64,000 nucleotides of DNA, from assembly GCF_900110755.1 (NCBI RefSeq), contig NZ_FOFF01000017.1, positions 62,001 through 126,000 on the forward strand, written 5' to 3'. The stretch comes from Streptomyces sp. yr375. Lineage in GTDB: Bacteria > Actinomycetota > Actinomycetes > Streptomycetales > Streptomycetaceae. The position numbers were made by a program, and so were the translations under genes. This document shows, one piece after another, positions 10,320 to 19,514 of this stretch. How positions within the stretch are numbered: position 1 is the stretch's first letter; each line of letters opens with the position of its first letter. A model generated the notes under the pieces. It was given only the letters and a program-made list of their open reading frames with translations, made no database searches and had not been told where the DNA came from.

Positions 10320-10907
10320 ATGCGAATCCGGGTGCACGACTGGCAGCGGCGGAGCAATCCGCTGCGGCGCCGGTCGGACGTCGTGGAGGCATGGACGGCG
10401 CTGGTCGTCGCCGTGCTGCTGCTGGTCGCCGTGCCGTTGGCCGGGGTGCTGGCCGGTCGGTGGGCCCATGATGACGCGCAGGCGGTCGCGACCCAGCAGC
10501 GCGCCGAACGGCACCGGGTGCGCGCCGAGGTCGTCGGCCAGGTGCCCGAGACCCTGCCCTCGGCGGACGGCGCCCGGGAGCGGACCTACCGTGTGACGGT
10601 GCGCTGGACGCCGTCCGGTGAGAAGGCGCGCACGGTCACCGCGCGGGTTCCGGAGAGCGCGCGCCGGGGCGACACGGTCGACGTGTGGCTCGACACGCAC
10701 GGCCGGAGCGTCGCGCCGCCGACCAGCGGCACCCTGGTGTGGCAGCACACCCTCACCATGGCCACCTGCGCGGCGGGCGGTACGGCCGCCGTGGTGCTTC
10801 TCGGGCATGTCGTCGTCCGCCGGGTGGCGATGCGGCACCGGCTGGACGAGTGGGAGCGGGAATGGACCCGCACGGAGCCGCAGTGGACCCGGCGCAGGCC
10901 CGCCTGA
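10320..10907 (+). CDS. Rv1733c-like two-pass membrane protein
   Basis: A 195-aa protein with the layout of the actinobacterial Rv1733c family: basic N-terminus (NPLRRRSDVVEAW), first membrane helix (TALVVAVLLLVAVPLAGVLAG), an extracytoplasmic domain of about 90 residues and a second helix (TMATCAAGGTAAVVLLGHVVV), then a charged cytoplasmic tail. Molecular function unknown. ATG at 10320 follows GGAGG by 5 bases. Confidence 0.85.
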   Translation: MRIRVHDWQRRSNPLRRRSDVVEAWTALVVAVLLLVAVPLAGVLAGRWAHDDAQAVATQQRAERHRVRAEVVGQVPETLPSADGARERTYRVTVRWTPSGEKARTVTARVPESARRGDTVDVWLDTHGRSVAPPTSGTLVWQHTLTMATCAAGGTAAVVLLGHVVVRRVAMRHRLDEWEREWTRTEPQWTRRRPA

Positions 10908-11021
10908 ACCGCCTCTAGCCTCTGACGCTTCGCAAAGCTGCTGACCAGAGGCTGGCGAGGGGCGGACCGCGACCGTACGGTGTGATCATCCGCATGGGCG
11001 CTCACCACAAGGCGGTCCTTC

Positions 11022-11999
11022 ATGGCTGTGTTCGACCTGTCTCTCGAAGAGCTCCGCGAGTACCGCAGCGCGTCCACCGAGCCCGAGGACTTCGACGCGT
11101 TCTGGTCCAGGACCCTCCAGGAAGCCCGCGAGCACGACCTCAACGCGCGTTTCGAGCCGGTCGACACGGGCCTGACCACGGTGCGGGTGCACGACGTGAC
11201 GTTCGCCGGGTTCGGCGGGCACCCGGTGAAGGGCTGGCTGGTGCTGCCCGCCGACGCCGCGAGCGCCGCCGGACCGCTGCCCCTGGTCGTGGAGTTCCTC
11301 GGGTACGGCGGCGGGCGCGGTCTGCCGCACGAGCGTCTGCTGTGGGCGTCGACGGGCCGCGCGCACTTCGTCATGGACACCCGAGGCCAGGGCAGCGCGT
11401 GGGGCGGCGGGGGCGGCACCCCGGACCCGGTGGGCGGTGCGCCCTCCTACCCCGGGTTCATGACCCGGGGCGTCGACGCCCCCGAGAACTACTACTACCG
11501 CCGGGTGATCACGGACGCGGTGCGCGCGGTCGAGGCGGCGCGTTCCCACCCGCTGACCGACGCGTCGCGGACCGTGGCGCTCGGCGAGAGTCAGGGCGGC
11601 GGTCTCACGCTGGCCGTCGGCGGACTGGTGCCGGACCTGGCGGCGATCGCCCCGGACGTGCCGTTCCTGTGCGACTTCCCGCGCGCCACGACGCTGACGG
11701 ACCGTCACCCGTACCGCGAGATAGGCCTGTTCCTCAAGACGCACCGGGGGCGCGCCCGGGACACCCTGCGCACGCTGTCGTACTTCGACGGCGTGCACTT
11801 CGCGTCCCGTGGCTCGGCGCCCGCCCTGTTCTCGGTGGCCCTGGAGGACCAGACCTGCCCGCCGTCGACCGTCTTCGCCGCCTTCAACGCGTGGGCGCAC
11901 CAGGACAAGGCGATCGAGGTGTACGAGTTCAACGACCACGAGGGCGGCGGCCCCTACCAGGACGCGGCCCGACTGCGCTGGCTGCGCTCGTACACCTGA
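11022..11999 (+). CDS. axe1: Acetyl xylan esterase / cephalosporin-C deacetylase family
   Basis: Alpha/beta hydrolase of carbohydrate esterase family 7, 325 aa, which removes acetyl groups from xylo-oligosaccharides or related esters. Catalytic triad as seen: Ser190 in ALGESQGGG, Asp276 in ALEDQTCPP and His306 in NDHEGG. Other family marks are EFLGYGGGRGLPHERLLWAS and the RGQGSAWG loop. There is no signal peptide, so it acts on imported oligosaccharides. A short inverted repeat (AGCCTCTG ... CAGAGGCT) lies about 80 bp upstream. Confidence 0.92.
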   Translation: MAVFDLSLEELREYRSASTEPEDFDAFWSRTLQEAREHDLNARFEPVDTGLTTVRVHDVTFAGFGGHPVKGWLVLPADAASAAGPLPLVVEFLGYGGGRGLPHERLLWASTGRAHFVMDTRGQGSAWGGGGGTPDPVGGAPSYPGFMTRGVDAPENYYYRRVITDAVRAVEAARSHPLTDASRTVALGESQGGGLTLAVGGLVPDLAAIAPDVPFLCDFPRATTLTDRHPYREIGLFLKTHRGRARDTLRTLSYFDGVHFASRGSAPALFSVALEDQTCPPSTVFAAFNAWAHQDKAIEVYEFNDHEGGGPYQDAARLRWLRSYT

Positions 12000-12022
12000 C
12001 CGGCCGACGACTTCCCTCCGGT

Positions 12023-12034
12023 CCGACCAGTCGG
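12023..12034. promoter_or_regulatory. CCGAC-CA-GTCGG palindrome before the serine hydrolase gene
   Basis: CCGACCAGTCGG lies 64 bp upstream of the serine hydrolase start. Its GACCAGTCGGT core resembles operators bound by TetR-family repressors. No tetR gene is adjacent. Confidence 0.35.
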
Positions 12035-12097
12035 TACGTTCGGGGTGCCCGGGTCGCATCGTCGCGGTCCGGAGTCCACCCGGACCACGGAGGCCCC

Positions 12098-13264
12098 ATG
12101 TCCGAGCACGTGCCGCAGGTTCACGGCCACTGCGACCCGCGGTTCGCCGCGGTGCGCGCCGCGTTCGAGGAGAACTTCCGCGAGCGCGGCGAACTGGGCG
12201 CGGCGGTGAGCGTCACGGTCGACGGCGTGCCGGTGGCCGATCTGTGGGGCGGCTGGGCCGACCCGGCGCGCACGCGCGCGTGGGAGCGGGACACGCTGGT
12301 CAACGTCTGGTCCACGTCGAAGGGGCCGACGGCGCTGTGCGCGCACCTCCTCGCCGACCGGGGGCTGCTCGACCTGGACGCGCCGGTGGCCGTGTACTGG
12401 CCGGAGTTCGCCGCGGCGGGCAAGGAGCGGGTGCTCGTCCGGCATCTGCTGTCGCACCGCGCGGGCCTGTCCGGACTGCGCGAGCCGCACTCTCTGGAGC
12501 AGCTCTACGACTGGGAGGTGACCACCGAGCGCCTCGCGGCCACCGAGCCCTGGTGGGAGCCGGGTTCCCGGTCCGGCTATCACGCCCTCACCTACGGCTT
12601 CCTGGTCGGGGAGGTCGTGCGGCGGGTGTCGGGGCTGCTGCCGGGGGCCTTCCTGGAGCGGGAGGTGACCGGCCCGCTGGGCATCGACTTCACGATCGGG
12701 CTGCCGGAGAAGGAGGCCGGCCGGGCGGCCGAGCTGGTGCCTCCGCCGTCCGCCTCGGCCGGCGAACAGGCCGCGGTGTTCAGCCAGTTGGCGCCCGCGG
12801 TTCTCGCCGCCCTGACCAACCCGCCGGTGGGCCCGACCGAGGCCAACTCGCCGCGGTGGCGGGCCGCGGAGCTGCCGGCCGCGAACGGCCACGGCACCGC
12901 GCGCGCCGTCGCCGCGCTGTACGGGATCTTCGCCGGCCGGGGCACGTACGGCGGCCATCGCATCCTCTCCGCCGAGGCGGCCGAGCGGGTGCGGGAAGGG
13001 CAGGGCAGGTGCCGGGACATGGTGCTGGGGGCCGCCTTCGGACACGACACGGAGGCCGGGCTCGGGCTGTGGCTCAGCGGCCCGAACGGCTCGTACGGAC
13101 CCAACCCGCGCGCGTACGGGCACGACGGCTTCGGCGGTTCCTTCGGCCTCGCGGACCCGGAGGCGGGGGTGTCGCTGGGGTACGTGATGAACCGCATGGG
13201 GCCGCACATCTCCGGCGACCCGCGCAAGAAGGCGCTGGTGGACGCCCTGTACAGCGCGCTGTGA
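12098..13264 (+). CDS. Class C beta-lactamase-related serine hydrolase (EstB-type)
   Basis: A 388-aa serine hydrolase of the beta-lactamase/EstB family (COG1680). The SxxK nucleophile motif is WSTSKGP with Ser72 and Lys75; the Tyr motif is SGYHALTYGFLVGEVV; the third box is probably GHDGFGGSFGLADPEAGVSLGYVMNRM. These proteins are usually esterases rather than beta-lactamases. No signal peptide is present, so it is likely cytoplasmic. ATG at 12098 follows GGAGG by a few bases. Confidence 0.9.
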   Translation: MSEHVPQVHGHCDPRFAAVRAAFEENFRERGELGAAVSVTVDGVPVADLWGGWADPARTRAWERDTLVNVWSTSKGPTALCAHLLADRGLLDLDAPVAVYWPEFAAAGKERVLVRHLLSHRAGLSGLREPHSLEQLYDWEVTTERLAATEPWWEPGSRSGYHALTYGFLVGEVVRRVSGLLPGAFLEREVTGPLGIDFTIGLPEKEAGRAAELVPPPSASAGEQAAVFSQLAPAVLAALTNPPVGPTEANSPRWRAAELPAANGHGTARAVAALYGIFAGRGTYGGHRILSAEAAERVREGQGRCRDMVLGAAFGHDTEAGLGLWLSGPNGSYGPNPRAYGHDGFGGSFGLADPEAGVSLGYVMNRMGPHISGDPRKKALVDALYSAL

Positions 13265-13269
13265 CGGGC

Positions 13270-13995
13270 TCAGTCCGGCCGGCGCGCCTCGACCATACGG
13301 ACCCGTGGGCTGCCGTCGCTCCGCGTGCCGAACTCGGGCAGGGCGCGCAGGGCGACGCTGAACCCGGCGCGCTCCAGCTCGCGCCGGACCTCGCCGAGCC
13401 GGAAGGCGCGGTAGTACATCACGAACGGCGGCCGCCACAGGGCGTTGCGCACCCGCATCACCGCGTCGAAGCCGAGGAGCGCCCAGAAGGCCGGGGCGGA
13501 CGGCCGGGGCGGGGCCGGCACGGGGAACGCGAAGCGGCCGCCCGGCCGCAGCACGCCGTACACCTGCGCGAACAGGCCCGGCAGTTCGCGGGGCAGGAAG
13601 TGCCCGAACGCGCCGAAGCTGACGACGAGGTCGAAGCGGGCCGTGAACGGCAGCGCGCGGGCGTCCGCGCGCACCCACGACACCCGCGACCCCGCCGGAC
13701 GGCCGCGCCCGCGCGCCTCGTCGAGCATGCCCGCGCTGAAGTCGACGCCGGTCACCCGGCCCCGGCACACCGTGGCCAGGACGTCGACCCCGGCCCCCGT
13801 GCCGCAGCACAGGTCGAGTCCGTCCTCGTACGGCCCGGACTCCTTCAGCGCCGTGGCGACCGCGGTCAGGACGGAGTCCGGGGTGCGGAAGGGGGTGTGG
13901 TCGAACTTCGGCGCGAGAAGGTCGTAGCCGTGCTCGACGGACGACAGGGCCTGGACGGCGAGTTCGCGCAGAGTGGGACCTTCGGGGCTGAACAT
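13270..13995 (-). CDS. Class I SAM-dependent methyltransferase
   Basis: A 241-aa Rossmann-type methyltransferase. SAM motif I is GLDLCCGTGAGVDVLA, motif II region VTGVDFSAGMLDEARGRG, and motif III RFDLVVSFGAFGHFLPRELPGLFAQVYGVLRPGG. The substrate cannot be told. ATG at 13995 is preferred; a TTG further upstream at 14037 would add 14 residues. It converges on the serine hydrolase with 5 bp between stops. Confidence 0.85.
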   Translation of the reverse strand: MFSPEGPTLRELAVQALSSVEHGYDLLAPKFDHTPFRTPDSVLTAVATALKESGPYEDGLDLCCGTGAGVDVLATVCRGRVTGVDFSAGMLDEARGRGRPAGSRVSWVRADARALPFTARFDLVVSFGAFGHFLPRELPGLFAQVYGVLRPGGRFAFPVPAPPRPSAPAFWALLGFDAVMRVRNALWRPPFVMYYRAFRLGEVRRELERAGFSVALRALPEFGTRSDGSPRVRMVEARRPD

Positions 13996-14093
13996 CCGCG
14001 TCAGCCTACGGCGTCCGCCGGGTGCAGCACCCGACAACTGTACTGTCCATCACTATCTGTTCATGTCGATCCATATATCCACGAGGTGATCCG

Positions 14094-14501
14094 ATGCGCG
14101 CGTTCCGTGAGGCGGTCGAGGCCGGCGATCTCGACGCCGTCGAGGCGCTGTTGGCCGAGGACGTGGTGTTCACCAGCCCGGTCGTGTTCAAGCCGTACCC
14201 GGGCAAGGCGATCACCGCGGCGATCCTGCGCGGGGTGGTGAAGGTCTTCGAGGACTTCCGGTACGAGCGGGAGCTCGGCGGGGGCGACGGGCGCGACCAC
14301 GCGCTGGTGTTCACGGCGCGGGTGGGCGGACGGGAGCTGACCGGCTGCGACTTCATCCACCTGAACGAGGCCGGGCTCATCGACGAACTCACCGTCATGG
14401 TCCGCCCGTTGTCGGGTGCGCAGGCTCTCGCGGCGGCGATGGGCGCGCAGTTCGCGGACATCGCGCAGGAGGCGGAGACCCGGTCGGCCGCCGCCTCCTG
14501 A
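14094..14501 (+). CDS. SnoaL/NTF2-like small protein
   Basis: A 135-aa protein of the NTF2-like superfamily. It opens MRAFREAVEAGDLDAVEALLAEDVVFTSPVVFKPYPGK, the typical helix-turn-strand start of SnoaL-like proteins, with a second recognisable segment FIHLNEAGLIDELTVMVRP. Members act as cyclases, isomerases or ligand binders, and no function can be assigned here. GAGGTGA lies 6 bases before the ATG. It is divergent from the methyltransferase across an AT-richer 98-bp gap. Confidence 0.85.
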   Translation: MRAFREAVEAGDLDAVEALLAEDVVFTSPVVFKPYPGKAITAAILRGVVKVFEDFRYERELGGGDGRDHALVFTARVGGRELTGCDFIHLNEAGLIDELTVMVRPLSGAQALAAAMGAQFADIAQEAETRSAAAS

Positions 14502-14526
14502 CCTGACGTCAGGCCGCGCCAGTACT

Positions 14527-15378
14527 TCAGTCCCTGAGGTCGCCCAGGGTCGTCCTGGTGTCCGTCTTCAGCCAGTCCGAGACCTCGTCGAGCTTCGGCG
14601 GATCGGTGTCCGTGTCGTACGAGGTGTAGTAGGCGCTGTAGCTCATCGTGTAGGTCACCCAGCCGTCCCGTACGGCGAGCGTGGCGTAGAGGGAGCCGGT
14701 CGACGAGCCGGCGGTGGTGTCGTCGCTGACGAGGTAGGCCTCGTCGCCGATGCCGGTGACGGTCTCCACGTCGTAACCCGTGTGGCTGTCGGCGTAGTTC
14801 TTCCAGGTGGCGGTGAACTCCGGGCCGGGGTCGGTCTTCTTGTGCCGGTCCAGTTGGACGGAGAGGTAGGCGTCCGAGTAGGTCGACCCGGTCTTCTTCA
14901 GGCTGAGGCTGCACAGCCCCTCGTCGAGGGCGTCGTCCTCGAGGTTGTTGTGGGTCGGGGCGGTGTCGCTCGCCGGGTACTCCTCCTTGAAGGACGAGTA
15001 GTCGGTGGCGTTGCACAGGTTCGACGGCGCCGTGTAGCCGCGCAGGTCGGGGTCGGTTCCGGTGCCGATCAGGAAGACTCCGGCGGCCCATGCGGCCGAC
15101 GTCACCACCGCGCCGACCACGGCCCACAGCACCGCCCGTCCCGCGCCGCCGCCCCCGGTGGGCGGCGGGCCGACGACGGGGTACGGGGCGTGCTGGGCGT
15201 ACGGATTGCCGGCCAGGGTCGGCTGGGCGTAGAAGGTCTGCTGGGTCGGCGGCCCGACCGGGCCAGACGACTGCGGATGCGGCTGCGGATGCGGATGCGG
15301 ATAGGGGTACGCGCTCGGCTGGGCCGGCGCCCCGGACGGCTGCTCCGGCTGCTCCGGAGGCTGAGACGGCGTGGACAT
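14527..15378 (-). CDS. Proline-rich single-pass membrane protein
   Basis: A 283-aa protein of unknown function. The cytoplasmic N-terminus (about 85 residues) is Pro/Gln/Tyr/His-rich, with an alternating PHPHPQPHPQ stretch. One membrane segment follows (AVLWAVVGAVVTSAAWAAGVFLIG), then an external domain of about 170 residues with two cysteines (SNLCNATD and GLCSLSL) that probably pair. This plan is common among Streptomyces sensor- or lipoprotein-like proteins. It converges on the SnoaL-like gene with 25 bp between stops. Confidence 0.8.
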   Translation of the reverse strand: MSTPSQPPEQPEQPSGAPAQPSAYPYPHPHPQPHPQSSGPVGPPTQQTFYAQPTLAGNPYAQHAPYPVVGPPPTGGGGAGRAVLWAVVGAVVTSAAWAAGVFLIGTGTDPDLRGYTAPSNLCNATDYSSFKEEYPASDTAPTHNNLEDDALDEGLCSLSLKKTGSTYSDAYLSVQLDRHKKTDPGPEFTATWKNYADSHTGYDVETVTGIGDEAYLVSDDTTAGSSTGSLYATLAVRDGWVTYTMSYSAYYTSYDTDTDPPKLDEVSDWLKTDTRTTLGDLRD

Positions 15379-15818
15379 GACGTGAAGATAAGGCAGAAAG
15401 AGGGGTCAAGTCCCGTGCCGTCATGGATCGTTATGGTCTGGGGACATCTGCCGTAAACAACGGCGAGGCCCGGACTTTTCGTCCCCGGACTCGACCCCTG
15501 CGGGGCGCGGAACCGACCGGCGTGCTACAGTGCCGGTAGCACTTGTGTACGCCCCGAGTCCGGGCGCCGGTGCGAGTTCCGATTTCTCTTCAGTTCGCCG
15601 CGTCACCCGCCTCTTTCCGGCCGGTGCATCGGCTTTCCCGCATCATCTCGCCGCCCGGCGCGGTTCCGCCGTGGCCGAGGTGCTGTTCCCGCCGCACGAG
15701 GTGCGCCGAGCGCCCTCCCTTCGCGGCCGCTCCCCCTCTCCACATGCCTCATGCCTCATGCCTTGTGGCTCAAGCCTCCTGGCTCATGGCTTCCGTCCGT
15801 GAAAGGACAACCACCCTC
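15379..15818 (+). promoter_or_regulatory. Promoter and long C/U-rich leader of the second rho gene
   Basis: These 440 bp hold no convincing gene. A possible -10 (TACAGT, 15526-15531) would give a leader of about 280 nt. The RNA is rich in YC dinucleotides (TTTCTCTTCAG, CCGCCTCTTTCC, CTCCCCCTCTCC), and 15743-15763 is three tandem copies of CATGCCT. It then runs through GGCTCAAGCC and GGCTCATGGC to the ribosome site GAAAGGAC. C-rich, poorly structured leaders are typical Rho-loading regions, and rho genes are often self-attenuated. Confidence 0.5.
15743..15763 (+). repeat. Three tandem CATGCCT units in the rho leader
   Basis: Perfect 7-bp tandem triplicate, 56 bp before the rho start codon. 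Confidence 0.85.
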
Positions 15819-16958
<1,140 letters not shown>

Positions 16959-16966
16959 CACACCAT

Positions 16967-17006
16967 GTATGACGTACGAGGTACGACGCCCGAGGTATGA
17001 CGTACG
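16967..17006. repeat. Direct repeats of GTATGACGTACG upstream of the carboxypeptidase gene
   Basis: Two perfect 12-bp copies at 16967-16978 and 16995-17006, 28 bp apart, with a related GTACGACG between them. They lie 80-120 bp before the carboxypeptidase start. The spacing and position would suit regulator binding sites or a small tandem duplication. Confidence 0.6.
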
Positions 17007-17088
17007 GCGTGTGGCATCCGGGTGCTCGCGGGTGGCTGTTCGGCACGGGCAGCGCGGGGAATGCCCGGTTCGTTCCTACGTTGATCAT

Positions 17089-18390
17089 ATGACGATCGGA
17101 TTCTCTTCCCGGGCTGCTGTGGCGGCCTGCGCGTTCTGCGTGGCCGGCGCTCTGGCCCTCGGGCCCGCCGCCCCCACCGCCGTGGCCTCCTTCGCCGACG
17201 CGGACCCCGCGGCACCGGCGCCCGGCGGCCTCGCCGTGCCCGGCGGTCCCGGCGGACCCGGTGGGCCACGGGTGCTGGCGCCGCTGCCGTCCCTGCTGTA
17301 CCGGTCCGGCACGCAGGTCAGACCGCACCGGGACAGCCCCGAGGTGCCGGACGTCTCCGCCCTGTCGTGGCTGGTGGCCGACGCGGGCACCGGCGAGGTG
17401 CTCGCCGCGTCGAACGCGCACCGCAGACTGCCCCCCGCCAGCACGCTGAAGACCCTCTTCGCGCTCACGGTGCTGCCGACCCTGCCCGGCGGTCTACGGC
17501 ACCGGGTGAGCGAGGAGGAGCTGATGGGCATCGGGCCCGGCAGCAGCCTCGTCGGCGTCGCCGAGGGACACACGTACCAGGTCGCCGACCTGTGGCGCGG
17601 GGTGTTCCTCAACTCCGGCAACGACGCCGTGCACGTCCTCGCGGCGCTCAGCGGCGGCTGGGACGTCGCGGCCGTCCGGATGCAGGCCAAGGCGCGGTCC
17701 CTGGGCGCCCTGGACACGCAGGTGCGGTCGCCCGACGGGTACGACACGCCGGGCCAGGTGTCGTCGGCGTACGACCTGGCCGTGTTCGGGCGGGCGGGGC
17801 TGCGCAACGCGGACTTCGCGCGGTACTGCGGCACCGCGGAGGCCAGCTTCCCCGGCGACGGGGGCGGGTCGTACGGGATCGCGAACACCAACCGGCTGCT
17901 GACCGGGGCGGACGGCGTCGAGCCGTATCCGGGGCTGATCGGGATCAAGAACGGCTACACCAGCAACGCCGGCAACACCCTCGTCGCCGCCGCCCGCCAC
18001 GGCGGCCGCACCCTCGTCGTGACGGTGATGAACCCGCAGGCGGGCGGCGGGTTCACCGTCTACGAGGAGGCGCGCGAGCTGCTGGACTGGGGGTTCGCGG
18101 CCGCCGGGCGGGTCGACGCGGTGGGCTCGCTGGACGGGCTGCGGGCACCGGCGCGCCCGCAGCCCGTCCGGCGTCCTCAGCCGGGACCCGGCCCGATCCT
18201 CCCGGAACGGTCGGCTCCGGTGGCCGCGTCGGCACCCGCCCCGGCGGCGACCGCCGTCGACGACACCGGCGGCTGGTCGGGCTGGTCGGGCTGGTCGGCG
18301 GCGGCGCTGATCGCGGGCGTCGCCGGGCTCGGCGGGGCCGCCGTGGCACTCGTACTGCGGCTCACGGGCCGCCGCCCGTCGGACAGGTGA
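17089..18390 (+). CDS. Serine-type D-Ala-D-Ala carboxypeptidase (S11)
   Basis: Low-molecular-mass penicillin-binding protein of 433 aa that trims peptidoglycan stem peptides outside the membrane. It has a signal peptide (RAAVAACAFCVAGALALG, cut near AVASFAD), a Pro/Gly-rich spacer, the S11 domain and a C-terminal membrane helix (AAALIAGVAGLGGAAVALVLRL). Active-site motifs: Ser118-x-x-Lys121 (STLK), Ser176-Gly-Asn178 and Lys287-Asn-Gly where KTG is usual. A GWSGWSGW repeat precedes the last helix. No clear ribosome site precedes ATG 17089. The last 214 bp overlap the convergent glycosyltransferase gene. Confidence 0.9.
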   Translation: MTIGFSSRAAVAACAFCVAGALALGPAAPTAVASFADADPAAPAPGGLAVPGGPGGPGGPRVLAPLPSLLYRSGTQVRPHRDSPEVPDVSALSWLVADAGTGEVLAASNAHRRLPPASTLKTLFALTVLPTLPGGLRHRVSEEELMGIGPGSSLVGVAEGHTYQVADLWRGVFLNSGNDAVHVLAALSGGWDVAAVRMQAKARSLGALDTQVRSPDGYDTPGQVSSAYDLAVFGRAGLRNADFARYCGTAEASFPGDGGGSYGIANTNRLLTGADGVEPYPGLIGIKNGYTSNAGNTLVAAARHGGRTLVVTVMNPQAGGGFTVYEEARELLDWGFAAAGRVDAVGSLDGLRAPARPQPVRRPQPGPGPILPERSAPVAASAPAPAATAVDDTGGWSGWSGWSAAALIAGVAGLGGAAVALVLRLTGRRPSDR

Positions 18391-19514
18391 CCGACCGGCA
18401 GCCACAGGAGCAGACCGAGCGTGATCCAGGTGTAGGCGTTGCTGCCGAGGAAGCCGTCGACGCCCGACGCGTCGTGGAACCACAGCCACACCACGCTGGT
18501 GCACAGCACCGCGTAGAGGACGCCCGCGACGCGTCGGCGCCCCGCGCGGATCAGCACGGCGAACGACGGCAGCAGCCAGACCAGGTGGTGCACCCAGGTG
18601 ACGGGACTGACCAGGCAGGCGGTGAGGCCGGTGAGGGCGAACGCCGCCTGCCAGTCCCCCACGGCCACCGCGCGCCGGGCCCGCCACGCCCACCAGCACA
18701 GCACCGCCAGGACCAGCACCCCCCACACCGCGCGGCTCTCCACGCCCAGCCGGGCCAGGACGCCCTGGAGCGACTGGTTGGAGACGTAGTCGAGCCGGCC
18801 CACCCGGCTCGTGTCCCACAGGGCGTCCGTCCAGTAGAAGCGTGAGGCGTCCGGGGCGACCAGGGCCGCGAACGCCGTGGCGGCGGCCGCCACGGCCGTG
18901 GCCACGGCCGCCTCCCGCCAACGGCGGGTGACCAGCAGCAGGCCGATGAAGAGCGCGGGCGTCAGCTTCACCGCCGCCGCCAGCCCGATACCGACCCCCG
19001 CCCAGCGGGTCCGGCCGGTCGTCAGCAGCCAGGCGTCGACCAGGACGAGGGCCAGGAGCAGCAGGTTGACCTGGCCGAAGCTGAAGGTGTCGCGCAGCGG
19101 TTCGAATAGGGCGAGGGCGCAGGCGGCGAGGCCGACGCCGTACCAGCCGTGGCGCCGCCTGCGCGGCCCGACCAGCACGCGCGCGACGACGGCCAGCGCC
19201 GCCAGGTTGAGCAGCAGGGCGGTGAGGATCGCGGTGCGCAGGCCGACCAGCGCCATCGGCAGCATGACGACGGCCGCGAACGGCGGGTAGGTGAAGCCGT
19301 ACGACGTGCCCGGCACCCGGTAGTCGTAGACGCGTCCGCCGTCGTGGATCCAACTGTTGACGGTGCCGTAGTAGACGCGCAGATCGAACCAGTCACGCAG
19401 CAGCGGAACCGTGGCGGTGAAGACGGCGACGAGGGTGGCGAGCGTGAGCAGCAGCAGAAGGCGGCCGCGGTCGGTGCCGGGCGGTTTCAGGCCCCGGACG
19501 GCTGTCGGTCTCAT
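18177..19514 (-). CDS. GT87-type polyprenol-dependent mannosyltransferase-like membrane protein
   Basis: A 445-aa multipass GT-C-fold glycosyltransferase (DUF2029/GT87). Early in the sequence are DLRVYYGTVNSWIHDGGRVYDY and SYGFTYPPFAAVVMLP, the acidic and TYPP-like motifs of the family, followed by about ten hydrophobic helices. Such enzymes add mannose from polyprenyl-phosphomannose on the outer membrane face. The C-terminal 67 residues after LPVGHLSDG are a polar Ala/Pro/Asp tail encoded antisense to the carboxypeptidase end. ATG at 19514 overlaps the upstream stop as ATGA. Confidence 0.85.
   Translation of the reverse strand: MRPTAVRGLKPPGTDRGRLLLLLTLATLVAVFTATVPLLRDWFDLRVYYGTVNSWIHDGGRVYDYRVPGTSYGFTYPPFAAVVMLPMALVGLRTAILTALLLNLAALAVVARVLVGPRRRRHGWYGVGLAACALALFEPLRDTFSFGQVNLLLLALVLVDAWLLTTGRTRWAGVGIGLAAAVKLTPALFIGLLLVTRRWREAAVATAVAAAATAFAALVAPDASRFYWTDALWDTSRVGRLDYVSNQSLQGVLARLGVESRAVWGVLVLAVLCWWAWRARRAVAVGDWQAAFALTGLTACLVSPVTWVHHLVWLLPSFAVLIRAGRRRVAGVLYAVLCTSVVWLWFHDASGVDGFLGSNAYTWITLGLLLWLPVGHLSDGRRPVSRSTSATAAPPSPATPAISAAADQPDQPDQPPVSSTAVAAGAGADAATGADRSGRIGPGPG

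Noticed and set aside
11809-14241. 810-residue plus-strand frame across the esterase, serine hydrolase and methyltransferase genes
   Set aside because: Arg/Pro-rich shadow frame overlapping three well-supported genes.
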